64,000 bases of DNA from JAAYTL01 sp031460505. Lineage in GTDB: Bacteria > Bacillota > Clostridia > Tissierellales > Tissierellaceae. The DNA lies in NCBI GenBank assembly GCA_031460505.1, contig JAVKTT010000002.1, positions 124,001 through 188,000 on the forward strand. The letters run 5' to 3'. The notes beneath the pieces are model-generated. The model worked only from the letters and a program-made list of their open reading frames with translations, was not told the origin of the DNA and searched no databases. Positions within the stretch are counted from its first letter, which is position 1, and each line of letters starts with the position of its first letter. Made by a program: the position numbers and the translations under genes. Of the stretch, positions 33,643 through 43,328 are shown one piece after another.

Positions 33643-34581
33643 TTATTGAGAACACCTATTAACATAATTATAAACATAATTACTTAAATCATCAAAGCTT
33701 CCAAAATCATCTTTATCAATCCATTTGATCCTTTTGTCTCTTCTAAACCAAGTCAATTGCCTCTTTGCATAATTTCTGCTACCCTGTTTAATTTTTTCTA
33801 TTGCAGTATCTAATGAAACATCACCTTCTAAATACATAATAATTTCTTTATACCCTATTCCTTTTAGTGATACTAAATCCTTACTATAACCCATGTTTAA
33901 TATATTATTAACTTCGTCAATTAAACCATTTTCAATCATAATATCGACTCTTCTATTTATTCTATCATAAAGTTTTTTTCTGTCCATATTTAAACATATC
34001 ATAGTTAAACTATATTTATCTATTTCTCTTCTAAAGTCTTTATTATGTTCACTCATGGTCTTACCAGTTACTTCATATACCTCAAGAGCTCGAATAATTC
34101 TTTTTCGGTCATTTTTGCTTATTGATTTACTACTTTCAAAATCTACTTCAGCTAATTTTTCATGTAGATAAGAATCTCCATAAATATCAGCAAGTTTTTC
34201 TAGTTCTAATCTATATTCATCATTTGGAGGTGATTTAGTAAAATTTAGATTGTAAACCAAAGAGTTGATATACAGACCTGTACCACCTACAACAATAGGA
34301 AGTTTATTTCGCAAGTTAATATCAGTTACTAATTTAGTCGCATCTCTTTGATAATCAGCTACTGTATATTCCTCATCTGGATAAATCATATCTATAAGAT
34401 AGTGGGGTATATTATCCATTTCATTCTTCCTAATCTTTGCTGTTCCAATATCCATATATTTATATATTTGCATAGAATCAGCAGATATAATCTCACCATT
34501 TAACTTTTTTGCTAGATCTATAGATAAATCTGTTTTACCAATCGCTGTTGGTCCTATCAATATAAATAAATTTTCTTTCAT
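33643..34581 (-). CDS. miaA: tRNA dimethylallyltransferase
   Basis: Adds the dimethylallyl group to A37 of tRNAs reading UNN codons; MiaB, encoded upstream at 39101, then adds the methylthio group. The 312 residues show the P-loop GPTAIGKTDLS, DSMQIYKYMDIGTAK, GGTGLYINSL and TWFRRDKRI. The C-terminus lacks a zinc finger, as expected for bacteria. mutL precedes it after 13 bases, so the miaB-mutS-mutL-miaA-hfq genes probably form an operon. Confidence 0.97.
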   Translation of the reverse strand: MKENLFILIGPTAIGKTDLSIDLAKKLNGEIISADSMQIYKYMDIGTAKIRKNEMDNIPHYLIDMIYPDEEYTVADYQRDATKLVTDINLRNKLPIVVGGTGLYINSLVYNLNFTKSPPNDEYRLELEKLADIYGDSYLHEKLAEVDFESSKSISKNDRKRIIRALEVYEVTGKTMSEHNKDFRREIDKYSLTMICLNMDRKKLYDRINRRVDIMIENGLIDEVNNILNMGYSKDLVSLKGIGYKEIIMYLEGDVSLDTAIEKIKQGSRNYAKRQLTWFRRDKRIKWIDKDDFGSFDDLSNYVYNYVNRCSQ

Positions 34582-34594
34582 TTAACCATCCTTT

Positions 34595-36463
34595 TTACAT
34601 AATCCTTAAAAACTGTTTTTCTATATCTTTTTTAGTCATTTCGATTATTGTTGGTCTTCCATGTGGACAGGTATAAGGATTATTACAAGCCTTTAAATCC
34701 TTTACTAAAGCCATTATTTCAACGTTTCCAATACTGTCACCACTTTTTATTGCGTTAGTACATGCTATTTTCATGATTTTTTCAACTTTGGTATCATAAT
34801 TACTCTTAATACCAGAATCAATATTATCCAATATATCTAAGAATAAATCTTTAGCGTTTGGTGTCCCAAAGACCATGGGAACAGCTCTTAAGGCTATACT
34901 ATTTTGCCCAAATTCATCTATATCAAATCCTAAATCTTTGAATATGTCAATATTCTCAATAAGATAACTCATTTCAACATCAGTAAGTTCAATAATTTCA
35001 GGAAACATCATAATTTGAACATTGACTTTTTCGTTCTCAAACTCGTCTTTATATCGTTCGTACAAAATTCTTTCATGTGCAGCATGTTGATCAATAAAAA
35101 TAAGCTTATCTTCACTATTGCTTTCTGCTATGACATAAGTATTAAATACTCTTCCAATTGGCTTAATATCAAGTAATAAATCCTCTATTTTCTGTTCTTC
35201 TACTATTATCCTCTCGGATTTATTTTCTATTATATCTTTATTTTGTATATTATCATTAGTCTCTTCAATTTCATTTGATTCTTCTTCATCTAAATCATCA
35301 AAAATAAAATTAACATTAACATCTTCTTCTTCGTAAATATTATTAAAATTTGATTTAGTAAAATCTTTTACGACAAATTCATCAAATATACTTGATTTGT
35401 CTAAATCAAATAATTTTGGTATTTCAACCTTTTCCTCTTTCGTTTCATTATTAATTTTAAACTTAGGCACACGTATAGAAGGCATTAACGACTCCTTAAT
35501 TATATTGCTAATTTTTCCATATATAAAATCATCATTCAAAAATTTGATTTCTTGTTTTGTAGGATGTATATTTATGTCTATTTCTAGTGGGTCTATTTCT
35601 AAATATAGTATAAATACAGGAAACTTATTTATAGGTATTAAGGATTTATAATGATTTTCTATTACCTTTGAAATTGCATAATTTACTACATATCTACCAT
35701 TAATATATAAATATTGATGATTTCTATTTCCTCTGTATAAATTAGTATTTGAAATATAGCCTGAAAATTTAATCTTATTATCTTCATATTCAATAGGTGT
35801 TAATGACTTAGCAATATCTTTACCCAATATATTATAAATATTATCCAAAAGAGTATTATTTTGCGATGTTTGAAGGATTGTTTTGTTATCTCTTATAAAT
35901 TTAAAAGAAACATCCGAATTTCCCAGCGCTAATTTAGTAACTATACTGCTTATATGATTACCTTCTGATAAGTCACTTTTTAAAAAATTCTTTCTTACGG
36001 GCAAATTATAAAACAAATCTCTTACGATCATAGTGGTTCCTTTTGGCGAACCAATAATATCCATCGAAGTAATTTCACCTTCTTCTACAAAGGCTTGTAT
36101 GCCACTATTTGCCCCTTTAGTCTTCGTAAGAACTTCTACCTTGGCTACACTAGTGATGCTTGATAGAGCCTCACCTCGAAAGCCTAAAGACATAACACTG
36201 AAGAGGTCTTCTATTTTATTTATCTTAGACGTGGAGTGTTTTTTAAACGCAATGGAAAGATCTTCTTTTTCCATTCCATCTCCATTGTCAGTAATTCTAA
36301 TGTAGGATTTTCCACCATTACTAATTTCAATGACTATACTATCAGAGTTGGCATCGATAGAGTTCTCTACTAACTCCTTAACAATAGATGCAGGTCTTTC
36401 AATAACTTCACCAGCAGCAATTTTTTGAATAGTCAAGTCATCTAATACTTTAATCTTTGCCAT
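34595..36463 (-). CDS. mutL: DNA mismatch repair protein MutL
   Basis: A 622-residue GHKL ATPase: IERPASIVKELVENSIDAN (ATP site), DNGDGM, GFRGEALSSI and KGTTMIVRDLFYNLP. After a linker of about 100 acidic, poorly conserved residues (about 340-440) comes the C-terminal dimerisation and endonuclease domain with DQHAAHERILYE and CPHGRPT. This indicates a nicking MutL, as expected for an organism without MutH. It sits three bases after mutS. Confidence 0.97.
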   Translation of the reverse strand: MAKIKVLDDLTIQKIAAGEVIERPASIVKELVENSIDANSDSIVIEISNGGKSYIRITDNGDGMEKEDLSIAFKKHSTSKINKIEDLFSVMSLGFRGEALSSITSVAKVEVLTKTKGANSGIQAFVEEGEITSMDIIGSPKGTTMIVRDLFYNLPVRKNFLKSDLSEGNHISSIVTKLALGNSDVSFKFIRDNKTILQTSQNNTLLDNIYNILGKDIAKSLTPIEYEDNKIKFSGYISNTNLYRGNRNHQYLYINGRYVVNYAISKVIENHYKSLIPINKFPVFILYLEIDPLEIDINIHPTKQEIKFLNDDFIYGKISNIIKESLMPSIRVPKFKINNETKEEKVEIPKLFDLDKSSIFDEFVVKDFTKSNFNNIYEEEDVNVNFIFDDLDEEESNEIEETNDNIQNKDIIENKSERIIVEEQKIEDLLLDIKPIGRVFNTYVIAESNSEDKLIFIDQHAAHERILYERYKDEFENEKVNVQIMMFPEIIELTDVEMSYLIENIDIFKDLGFDIDEFGQNSIALRAVPMVFGTPNAKDLFLDILDNIDSGIKSNYDTKVEKIMKIACTNAIKSGDSIGNVEIMALVKDLKACNNPYTCPHGRPTIIEMTKKDIEKQFLRIM

Positions 36464-36466
36464 TTT

Positions 36467-39079
36467 CTAATTCTCCTTTAGATTATTAGCATCTCTAATA
36501 AGATCGTTCAATAAAGATAAGGATTCAATAGGAGTTAAATTATCAATATCAATATTAACAATTCTATCTATAAAATAATCTTTTTTGTAATCATAAAGGT
36601 CTATTTGTTTGCTATTTACCTTAGGGTCATCTTCTATGCTTATTTCATGAGTGCCTTCAATTATGGAAAGAATTTCATTAGCTCTCGTAATTATTTCATT
36701 ATTAATCCCAGCTAATCTAGCAACTTGAATACCGTAAGATTTGTTTGTACTTCCCTTTACTATTTTTCTCAAGAATACAATATCATTACCCTTTTCTTCA
36801 GCCACTATAGTCATATTCACTATGTTAGAGAATTTTTCTTCCAATTGGGTAAGCTCATGATAGTGTGTAGCAAATAATGTCTTAGCCTTAATATTAGTTG
36901 CAATATACTCGACAATAGCCCATGCTATGCTCAATCCATCATAAGTACTGGTCCCTCTTCCTACTTCATCTAATATTATAAGACTTTTGGAAGTAGCGTC
37001 TCTAATGATATTTGAAACCTCGTTCATCTCAACCATAAAAGTACTTTCACCCTCAGAAAGGTTGTCCGATGCTCCAATTCTTGTAAAAATCCTATCTACA
37101 ATAGAAATATCAGCACTATCTGCCGGCACAAAGGATCCTATTTGGGCTAATAGATTTATAATAGCAACTTGTCTCATATATGTTGATTTTCCAGCCATAT
37201 TTGGTCCAGTTATGATATGAATCATATTATCTTCTAAATCCATATTCGTGTCATTTGGAACGAACAGATTGCTTTCTATAGTATTTTCGACTACTGGATG
37301 TCTACCACCCTTAATATTAATATATCCTTTGTTATTCAACTTTGGTCTAACATAGTTATTACTCTTTGCAATCTTTGCAAATGAAACTAATACATCCAGG
37401 ATAGATATAATTTTACTAGTATTTTGAATCCTATTTATTTCATCCTTTATTTTATCCCTGATTATCTGAAATATCTCATACTCTAATTGAAGTGATTTTT
37501 CATTGGAGCCTAATATCTTTAATTCCATCGACTTTAATTCTTCAGTAAAATATCTCTCTGAATTCGTAAGTGTCTGTTTTCTAATAAAATAATCAGGTAC
37601 TAATGGAATATTTGATTTAGTTACATCAAAATAATAACCAACAACTTTGTTGAATCCAATTTTTAAATTTTTTATCCCAGTATTTTCTCTTTCCTTAATT
37701 TCTAGTGAAGCAAGCCATTCCTTACCCTTTAAACCACCTTCCCTAATGCTATCTAGTTCATCATTATAGCCCTCTTTGATTAGTCCACCTTCTTTAATAG
37801 TTGTAGGCGGATTTTCTTCGATTGCTATATTAATTAAATCATAAACATCATCCAATGGATCCATTCTAAGTCCTATTTCTTTTAAGTTTTTATTAGAGAC
37901 ACTTGACAATAAAATTTTTAAGTTAGGCAAAACCTTTATTGAATTCTTTAATGAAATCAAATCTCTTCCATTGCAGTTCCCATTTGATATTTTACTAGAC
38001 AGCCTTTCGATATCATATATTGATTTCAGCTCATTTAAAACATCATCCATAAACATTATATTGTTATAAAAGTACTCCACCATGTCAAGTCTGTAGTTTA
38101 TTTTATCTATGCTTAGCAGTGGTTGCTCAAGCCAATTCTTAAGCAACCGACCACCCATTGCAGTTGATGTTTTATCAATGGCATAAATTAAAGCACCTTT
38201 TTTATTCTTAGACATAATTGTTTCGTTTATTTCTAGATTAATTCTTGTATTTATGTCCATAACCATATAATCTTTTGGTTCGTAATATATTAAGTTATTA
38301 ATATGATCTAGTGAATTTTTTTGGGTGGTATATAGATATTCTATCAATCTATGGGTTGACAATACCGAATACATCTTATCTTCTATTTTTAAATCTTTAA
38401 GAGAATTAGCATTAAATAAAGAAACTATATTATTCTTATGTTCTTCCTTAATTCCCTTTAGGTTTTCATAGGTATTGAAAAAAGGATTGATTTTATTTTT
38501 TATTATATTTATATATTTCTTATTTGTTATAAAAAATTCATTACATATTATTTCTGAGGGTAATATCTTTCCCAATTCATCAATTATAAATCTATAGTTA
38601 TTTTCAAGGCTACTTGAGTATTCAGTTGTATACATCTCACCTGTAGAATTATCTGCATAAGACAAACCTACACCAAAGTCATCTAAATATATAGATACTA
38701 AATAGTTATTTCTCTTTTCCTCTAATACATTCGAATCAGTAATTGTACCAGGAGTAACTACCCTAATAACATCTCTTTTAACTATTCCTTTTGCAAGGGC
38801 AGGGTCCTCCATCTGTTCACAAATAGCAACTTTATACCCCTTTGAAACCAATCTAGATATATAGATTTCCGCAACATGATGGGGAACACCGCACATTGGA
38901 ATTTTATCTTCTTTGCCTCCTGCTCTTTGAGTTAGGGTTATTTCCAACTCTCTAGATGCAACGATAGCATCATCAAAGAACATTTCATAGAAATCCCCCA
39001 ATCTAAAGAAAAGCAATGAATCCTTATATTTATTTTTTATTGTCATATATTGTTGCATCATTGGAGTTAAGTTATCCAA
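36467..39079 (-). CDS. mutS: DNA mismatch repair protein MutS
   Basis: Mismatch-recognition ATPase of 870 residues. The mismatch-reading FxE motif is in FRLGDFYEMF near residue 30. The clamp and lever domains follow, then the ABC ATPase with GPNMAGKSTYMRQ (Walker A), GEGESTFMVEMNE (signature) and LIILDEVGRGTSTYDG (Walker B). The C-terminal domain is short. ATG start behind GGAGGTAAT. Transcribed with miaB and mutL. Confidence 0.98.
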   Translation of the reverse strand: MDNLTPMMQQYMTIKNKYKDSLLFFRLGDFYEMFFDDAIVASRELEITLTQRAGGKEDKIPMCGVPHHVAEIYISRLVSKGYKVAICEQMEDPALAKGIVKRDVIRVVTPGTITDSNVLEEKRNNYLVSIYLDDFGVGLSYADNSTGEMYTTEYSSSLENNYRFIIDELGKILPSEIICNEFFITNKKYINIIKNKINPFFNTYENLKGIKEEHKNNIVSLFNANSLKDLKIEDKMYSVLSTHRLIEYLYTTQKNSLDHINNLIYYEPKDYMVMDINTRINLEINETIMSKNKKGALIYAIDKTSTAMGGRLLKNWLEQPLLSIDKINYRLDMVEYFYNNIMFMDDVLNELKSIYDIERLSSKISNGNCNGRDLISLKNSIKVLPNLKILLSSVSNKNLKEIGLRMDPLDDVYDLINIAIEENPPTTIKEGGLIKEGYNDELDSIREGGLKGKEWLASLEIKERENTGIKNLKIGFNKVVGYYFDVTKSNIPLVPDYFIRKQTLTNSERYFTEELKSMELKILGSNEKSLQLEYEIFQIIRDKIKDEINRIQNTSKIISILDVLVSFAKIAKSNNYVRPKLNNKGYINIKGGRHPVVENTIESNLFVPNDTNMDLEDNMIHIITGPNMAGKSTYMRQVAIINLLAQIGSFVPADSADISIVDRIFTRIGASDNLSEGESTFMVEMNEVSNIIRDATSKSLIILDEVGRGTSTYDGLSIAWAIVEYIATNIKAKTLFATHYHELTQLEEKFSNIVNMTIVAEEKGNDIVFLRKIVKGSTNKSYGIQVARLAGINNEIITRANEILSIIEGTHEISIEDDPKVNSKQIDLYDYKKDYFIDRIVNIDIDNLTPIESLSLLNDLIRDANNLKEN

Positions 39080-39100
39080 ATTATTACCTCCATTTATTAA

Positions 39101-40417
39101 TTAAACCAAAACACCTTCCAAAGTAAAAGTTTTTACATTTTCTATCTTTACATCAACTATTTGTCCAATTAAACTTTCATCACCTTCAAAATGAACTAAC
39201 TTACCACTATTAGTTCTTCCGCTTAAGATATCCTCATTATTCTTACTTACTTCTTCAACTAGTACTTTAACTGTTTTGTTCAATAATTTTTTATTATATT
39301 CCAATCCAAATGGATGCAGCACATCCTTTAATCTTTGGAATCTATCATTTTTGACTTTGTTATCAACTTGATTTTCCATAGTCGCAGCAGGTGTACCTTC
39401 CCTAATAGAATAAAGGAAAGTATATGCTGAATCAAAACCAACCTCTTTAACTAGGTCCAATGTATAGTTAAAGTCTTCTTCTGTCTCACCTGGGAAACCT
39501 ATTATAATATCAGTGGTAATACTAATATCTGAATTAATAGCTTTAACCTTATCAATAATCTTTAAATAATCTTCCCTTGTATATTTTCTATTCATTAATT
39601 TTAGCATTCTATTGCTACCCGATTGTACTGGAAGATGTAATTGATCACACAATTTGTCCAATTTACCATATAGGTTTATTAAATCATCCGATATATCCTT
39701 AGGATGGGATGTCATAAACCTAATTCTCTCAATACCATCAATCTCATGAATATCCTGAATCAAATCAGCAAAAGAGTAGTCCTTATCTAAAGTTTTACCA
39801 TAGGAATTAACATTTTGTCCAAGTAAAGTTACTTCTTTACAACCTGTTTCTGCTAATTTTTTAATTTCATCTATGATATTTTCTGGCTCCCTACTTCTTT
39901 CCCTTCCTCTTGTATAAGGGACTATACAATAGGTGCAGAAATTATTGCAGCCATACATAATATTAACAAAGGATTTAAAGCTATTTTTACGATTAGCTTC
40001 TATACTTTCATCTATTTCTCTATTTTCTTCAACTATATCAATAACCGTTTTACCTGTCATTTCATTATTATTGATAAGTTGTGGTAGCTTGTGAATATTA
40101 TTAGTTCCAAATATAATATCCACATGTCTATGTTTAGTAGTAACAATTTCTAAAACTTCTTCTCTTTGCATCATACAACCACAAATAGCGATTACTAAAT
40201 TAGGATTTTCCCTTTTTAATCTTTTTAATTCACCTATTTGCCCATAAACCTTCTCTTCAGCTGTTTTTCTAACAGCACAAGTATTAAATATAATTAAATC
40301 AGCCTCTTCAGTTGTCTCAGTAACAACATAGCCCATCCCCTCTAAAACCCAGGATATCTTCTCTGAGTCATGTTCATTCATTTGACAACCAAAAGTCCTT
40401 ATTAAATATTTTTTCAT
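39101..40417 (-). CDS. miaB: tRNA-2-methylthio-N6-dimethylallyladenosine synthase MiaB
   Basis: A radical-SAM methylthiotransferase of 438 residues. The N-terminal UPF0004 domain carries cluster cysteines in TFGCQMNEHDSE, FNTCAVRKTAEEK and ICGCMMQRE. The radical SAM CxxxCxxC is in GCNNFCTYCIVPYTRGRERSR near residue 155. A C-terminal TRAM domain follows. It acts on the product of MiaA, whose gene is three genes downstream in the same run. Confidence 0.97.
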   Translation of the reverse strand: MKKYLIRTFGCQMNEHDSEKISWVLEGMGYVVTETTEEADLIIFNTCAVRKTAEEKVYGQIGELKRLKRENPNLVIAICGCMMQREEVLEIVTTKHRHVDIIFGTNNIHKLPQLINNNEMTGKTVIDIVEENREIDESIEANRKNSFKSFVNIMYGCNNFCTYCIVPYTRGRERSREPENIIDEIKKLAETGCKEVTLLGQNVNSYGKTLDKDYSFADLIQDIHEIDGIERIRFMTSHPKDISDDLINLYGKLDKLCDQLHLPVQSGSNRMLKLMNRKYTREDYLKIIDKVKAINSDISITTDIIIGFPGETEEDFNYTLDLVKEVGFDSAYTFLYSIREGTPAATMENQVDNKVKNDRFQRLKDVLHPFGLEYNKKLLNKTVKVLVEEVSKNNEDILSGRTNSGKLVHFEGDESLIGQIVDVKIENVKTFTLEGVLV

Positions 40418-40519
40418 CTATATAATATCCTCACTTTCAAATTGCTTATTAGTCTATTATAACAAAATCTTATAGAAATTTAAATTAACAACATAGAATA
40501 TATTATATCATACAAAATA

Positions 40520-40552
40520 TAAAAGAGCAGCTATTTAGCCACTCTTCAAAAA
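40520..40552 (-). terminator. Terminator after the MerR-type gene
   Basis: On the minus strand AGAGTGGC pairs with GCTGCTCT (two G-U pairs) around TAAATA and is followed by TTTTATATTTT. Confidence 0.65.
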
Positions 40553-40553
40553 T

Positions 40554-41159
40554 TTAATGATTATTATTTTTATTGAATAATCTTTTAAAAAATCCTTGAT
40601 TCTCACTCTTCAATCTAATTATTTCATCTTTCAATTTCACATTTTCATAGACTTTCTCTTTAACCTTCATTCTTAGTTTTGCATTTTCACAAATTAAAAC
40701 ATCATGTTCTTTAGAATTTATCTCTTGTCGAAGCGCAATTATTTCATCCTTTAAAGTTTCTACTAAATCAGTCGTATTGTTTTTGTTCTCCTCTAGATAA
40801 CTTGTCAACTTCTCAAAGAATCGATTTTCTACAACCGAAGATATTTGCACCGCGATCTCAGTTGGATCTATCATATACGTATCTGTTTTCATAACATCTA
40901 TATCAGTCTCTTCATTAGAAAAAACTGCTTGCGGTGAATTAATTATCATTTTTATTTGCTTATTTGCGAATCCCTTATCCTTTAAATCCTTGATATATAA
41001 CATTAATTCTATTTCCTTGTATGTATAATACCTATGATTGGAATCCTTTCTTGGAACTTCAATATCAAACTCCTTCTCATAATATCTAAGAACATGAGGA
41101 GCGAATCCAGTGATTTCAGATACTTCAGAAATAGAATATTCATATGTAAAATCTAACAA
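40554..41159 (-). CDS. MerR-type HTH protein with C-terminal coiled coil
   Basis: A 201-residue protein whose first 75 residues form a MerR helix-turn-helix (SISEVSEITGFAPHVLRYYEKEF... HRYYTYKEIELMLYIKDLKDKGF). The rest is a linker and a coiled coil (about 130-190, LKDEIIALRQEINSKE and later KLKDEIIRLKSEN) ending in a basic NKNNH tail. No ligand-binding domain is visible. TTG start behind GGGGGAG. Its target is unknown; it could be a regulator or a structural DNA-binding protein like RacA. It lies alone between terminators. Confidence 0.72.
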   Translation of the reverse strand: MLDFTYEYSISEVSEITGFAPHVLRYYEKEFDIEVPRKDSNHRYYTYKEIELMLYIKDLKDKGFANKQIKMIINSPQAVFSNEETDIDVMKTDTYMIDPTEIAVQISSVVENRFFEKLTSYLEENKNNTTDLVETLKDEIIALRQEINSKEHDVLICENAKLRMKVKEKVYENVKLKDEIIRLKSENQGFFKRLFNKNNNH

Positions 41160-41263
41160 AACTACTCCCCCTTTAAACTTCTCATATTAATATTTCGTTT
41201 TTATCAGGGAAATTCCTTTTTATTCTAAAAAGTTTTTTCATACAATTTTATCTAATATTCTAC

Positions 41264-41293
41264 AAAAAACTAGGGTTAATATCTAACCCTAGT
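41264..41293 (-). terminator. Intrinsic terminator after the M42 peptidase cluster
   Basis: On the minus strand ACTAGGGTTA pairs perfectly with TAACCCTAGT (plus-strand 41269-41278 and 41284-41293) around a five-base loop, followed by TTTTT. Confidence 0.88.
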
Positions 41294-41314
41294 TGAATAA
41301 TGTCTAATTATCTA

Positions 41315-42313
41315 TTAAATTTGAAATTCTGTATTTAGAAAATTAACCAATAATTTTGTACAATTGATAATATCATTCTTTGAAGCCATTTCAACAGTTG
41401 AATGAACATATCTAGTTGGAACAGAGATAACACCTGAAGGAACTCCTTCTTTGTTTAAATGTATAGCACCTGAGTCTGTTCCTCCAAACTCTAATATCTC
41501 CATTTGATATGGTATATCATTTTTCTTTGCTAAGTCTACTAAAGTTTCACGAATATATGGATGAGCAATTAACGAATTGTCCTTAACTTTAATTGCAGCA
41601 CCTTTATTTAAACCTATAGCAAATCTCTTAGCCTTAGGAGTATCTCCATGAGAAGTTACATCTAAAGATATGCCTACTTCTGGATCTACTGAATAAGCAG
41701 CAGTCTTAGCTCCTCTAAGGCCTACTTCTTCTTGAACTGAAAATACAAAATAAAGATCATTTACGGGTTCATTAATCTCTTTAAGAGCTTCTATAGCTAT
41801 AAAACATCCAACTCTATCATCTAAATAAGGAGTAAATACTACATTTTCATTCTCTACAAATTCCTGTTTATATATGCATATATCTCCTATATTAACCTTT
41901 TCTTCAGCTTCTTCTTTGGAAAAAGCGCCTATATCAATATACATCTTATCTAATTTAATCTTAGATGCATCATCTACAGGTTCACAAAATACTATGCCGA
42001 CAGTTCCATTTTCAAATACAACTTGTTGTCCATATAAGAAAATCGGAGAAATCCCACCAATATTTGTAAATCTTAAAAATCCATTTTCATCAATATCAAT
42101 AACCATCATACCAATTTGATCCATGTGGGCAGAAATCATTACTCTTTTTCCGTTCCCCTTTTTATGAGCAATAAGATTTCCCATTGCATCAACTTTTATA
42201 TCATCTATACAATCCTTAATTTCATTTGCAATAAATTCTCTAATCTTTACTTCATTACTTGATGGGCCGTAAACGCTAACTAAATTACTTAAAAGTTCAC
42301 TATTAAAATTCAT
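41315..42313 (-). CDS. M42 family metallopeptidase (third of a tandem set)
   Basis: A 332-residue TET/M42 aminopeptidase. Co-catalytic metal ligands and the catalytic Glu are visible: SAHMDQIGMMV, YLDDRVGC, VQEEVGLRGA, SLDVTSHGD and RYVHSTVE. Relatives form large tetrahedral complexes that trim oligopeptides in the cytosol. ATG start; it overlaps the preceding M42 gene by 11 bases, so the three peptidases are translationally linked. Confidence 0.9.
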   Translation of the reverse strand: MNFNSELLSNLVSVYGPSSNEVKIREFIANEIKDCIDDIKVDAMGNLIAHKKGNGKRVMISAHMDQIGMMVIDIDENGFLRFTNIGGISPIFLYGQQVVFENGTVGIVFCEPVDDASKIKLDKMYIDIGAFSKEEAEEKVNIGDICIYKQEFVENENVVFTPYLDDRVGCFIAIEALKEINEPVNDLYFVFSVQEEVGLRGAKTAAYSVDPEVGISLDVTSHGDTPKAKRFAIGLNKGAAIKVKDNSLIAHPYIRETLVDLAKKNDIPYQMEILEFGGTDSGAIHLNKEGVPSGVISVPTRYVHSTVEMASKNDIINCTKLLVNFLNTEFQI

Positions 42314-43328
42314 TATACCCCTCCTTATTTAAATCGTTTAATACAGCATTGACTAATTTAAAAGTGTTATCATAATCATCCAAACTCATTACCGAAACCG
42401 GTGAGTGTATGTTCCTACATGGTACAGATATTGTAGTGGTTAATGAACCATCTCTTATAGTATGAATCTTTCCTGAGTCATTACCACCCATATTAGTCTT
42501 TCTAAACTGATAAGGTATGTCATTTTTTTCGGCGATTTCAACTACTCTCTTTCTTAGTTTATGATTATATATAGTAGTTCTATCTATTAAAGATATTGCT
42601 GGTCCTTTTCCAATAAATGTTGGAACTAAATGACTATCTAATTTAGGTATATCATAACATAATGTACCCTCTAATATTATAGTTATATCAGGATTAACTT
42701 CATAAGCGGCTGGTCCCGCCCCTACTAAACCTACTTCTTCCATAACAGTAAATACAGCATAAAAACTAATATCCTTGATACTTTTTATTAAATCTATCAG
42801 AATAGAACACCCAACTCTATTATCCAAAGCTTTAGCTTTAACAAGATTATCTCCAAACTCAGTATACTTACTATCAAAAGATACATAATCACCAATATTC
42901 ACATACTTTTCTGCATCTTCTTTATTTTTAGCACCAATATCGATATATAAATCTTTAATAGATAGTGCATTTGACCATTCATTTCTTTTTTGAAGATGGA
43001 TTGGTTTCGCTCCAATAACTCCAGGAATTTTATCCTTTCCAACTAAAACAGTTTTTGATACTAATACTCTTTTATCTATTCCACCAACAGGTAGAAATTT
43101 TATTAAACCAGATGAATCAATATCTTTTACTAACAAGCCAACCTCATCCATATGAGCTGTAACCATAATCTTTTTTGAACTTGGTTTTCCCTCTTTATAA
43201 GCTATGATATTACCTAATCTATCAATCTTAACAGAACAATAATCTTTAATTTCAGATATAATTATGTCCCTAACTTCTTTTTCATTTCCTGATAAACCTG
43301 AGGCTTCTGTTAAAGTTTTTAATAACAT
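42303..43328 (-). CDS. M42 family metallopeptidase (second of a tandem set)
   Basis: A 341-residue M42 peptidase: TAHMDEVGLLV, ALDNRVGC, VMEEVGLVGA and RNIHSPVS. The metal-binding Asp of the fourth motif is replaced by Glu (ILEGTLCYD), a variant that also occurs in other M42 proteins as far as I recall. It is the most divergent of the three copies, so it may have different specificity. It overlaps both neighbouring M42 genes. Confidence 0.88.
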   Translation of the reverse strand: MLLKTLTEASGLSGNEKEVRDIIISEIKDYCSVKIDRLGNIIAYKEGKPSSKKIMVTAHMDEVGLLVKDIDSSGLIKFLPVGGIDKRVLVSKTVLVGKDKIPGVIGAKPIHLQKRNEWSNALSIKDLYIDIGAKNKEDAEKYVNIGDYVSFDSKYTEFGDNLVKAKALDNRVGCSILIDLIKSIKDISFYAVFTVMEEVGLVGAGPAAYEVNPDITIILEGTLCYDIPKLDSHLVPTFIGKGPAISLIDRTTIYNHKLRKRVVEIAEKNDIPYQFRKTNMGGNDSGKIHTIRDGSLTTTISVPCRNIHSPVSVMSLDDYDNTFKLVNAVLNDLNKEGYNEF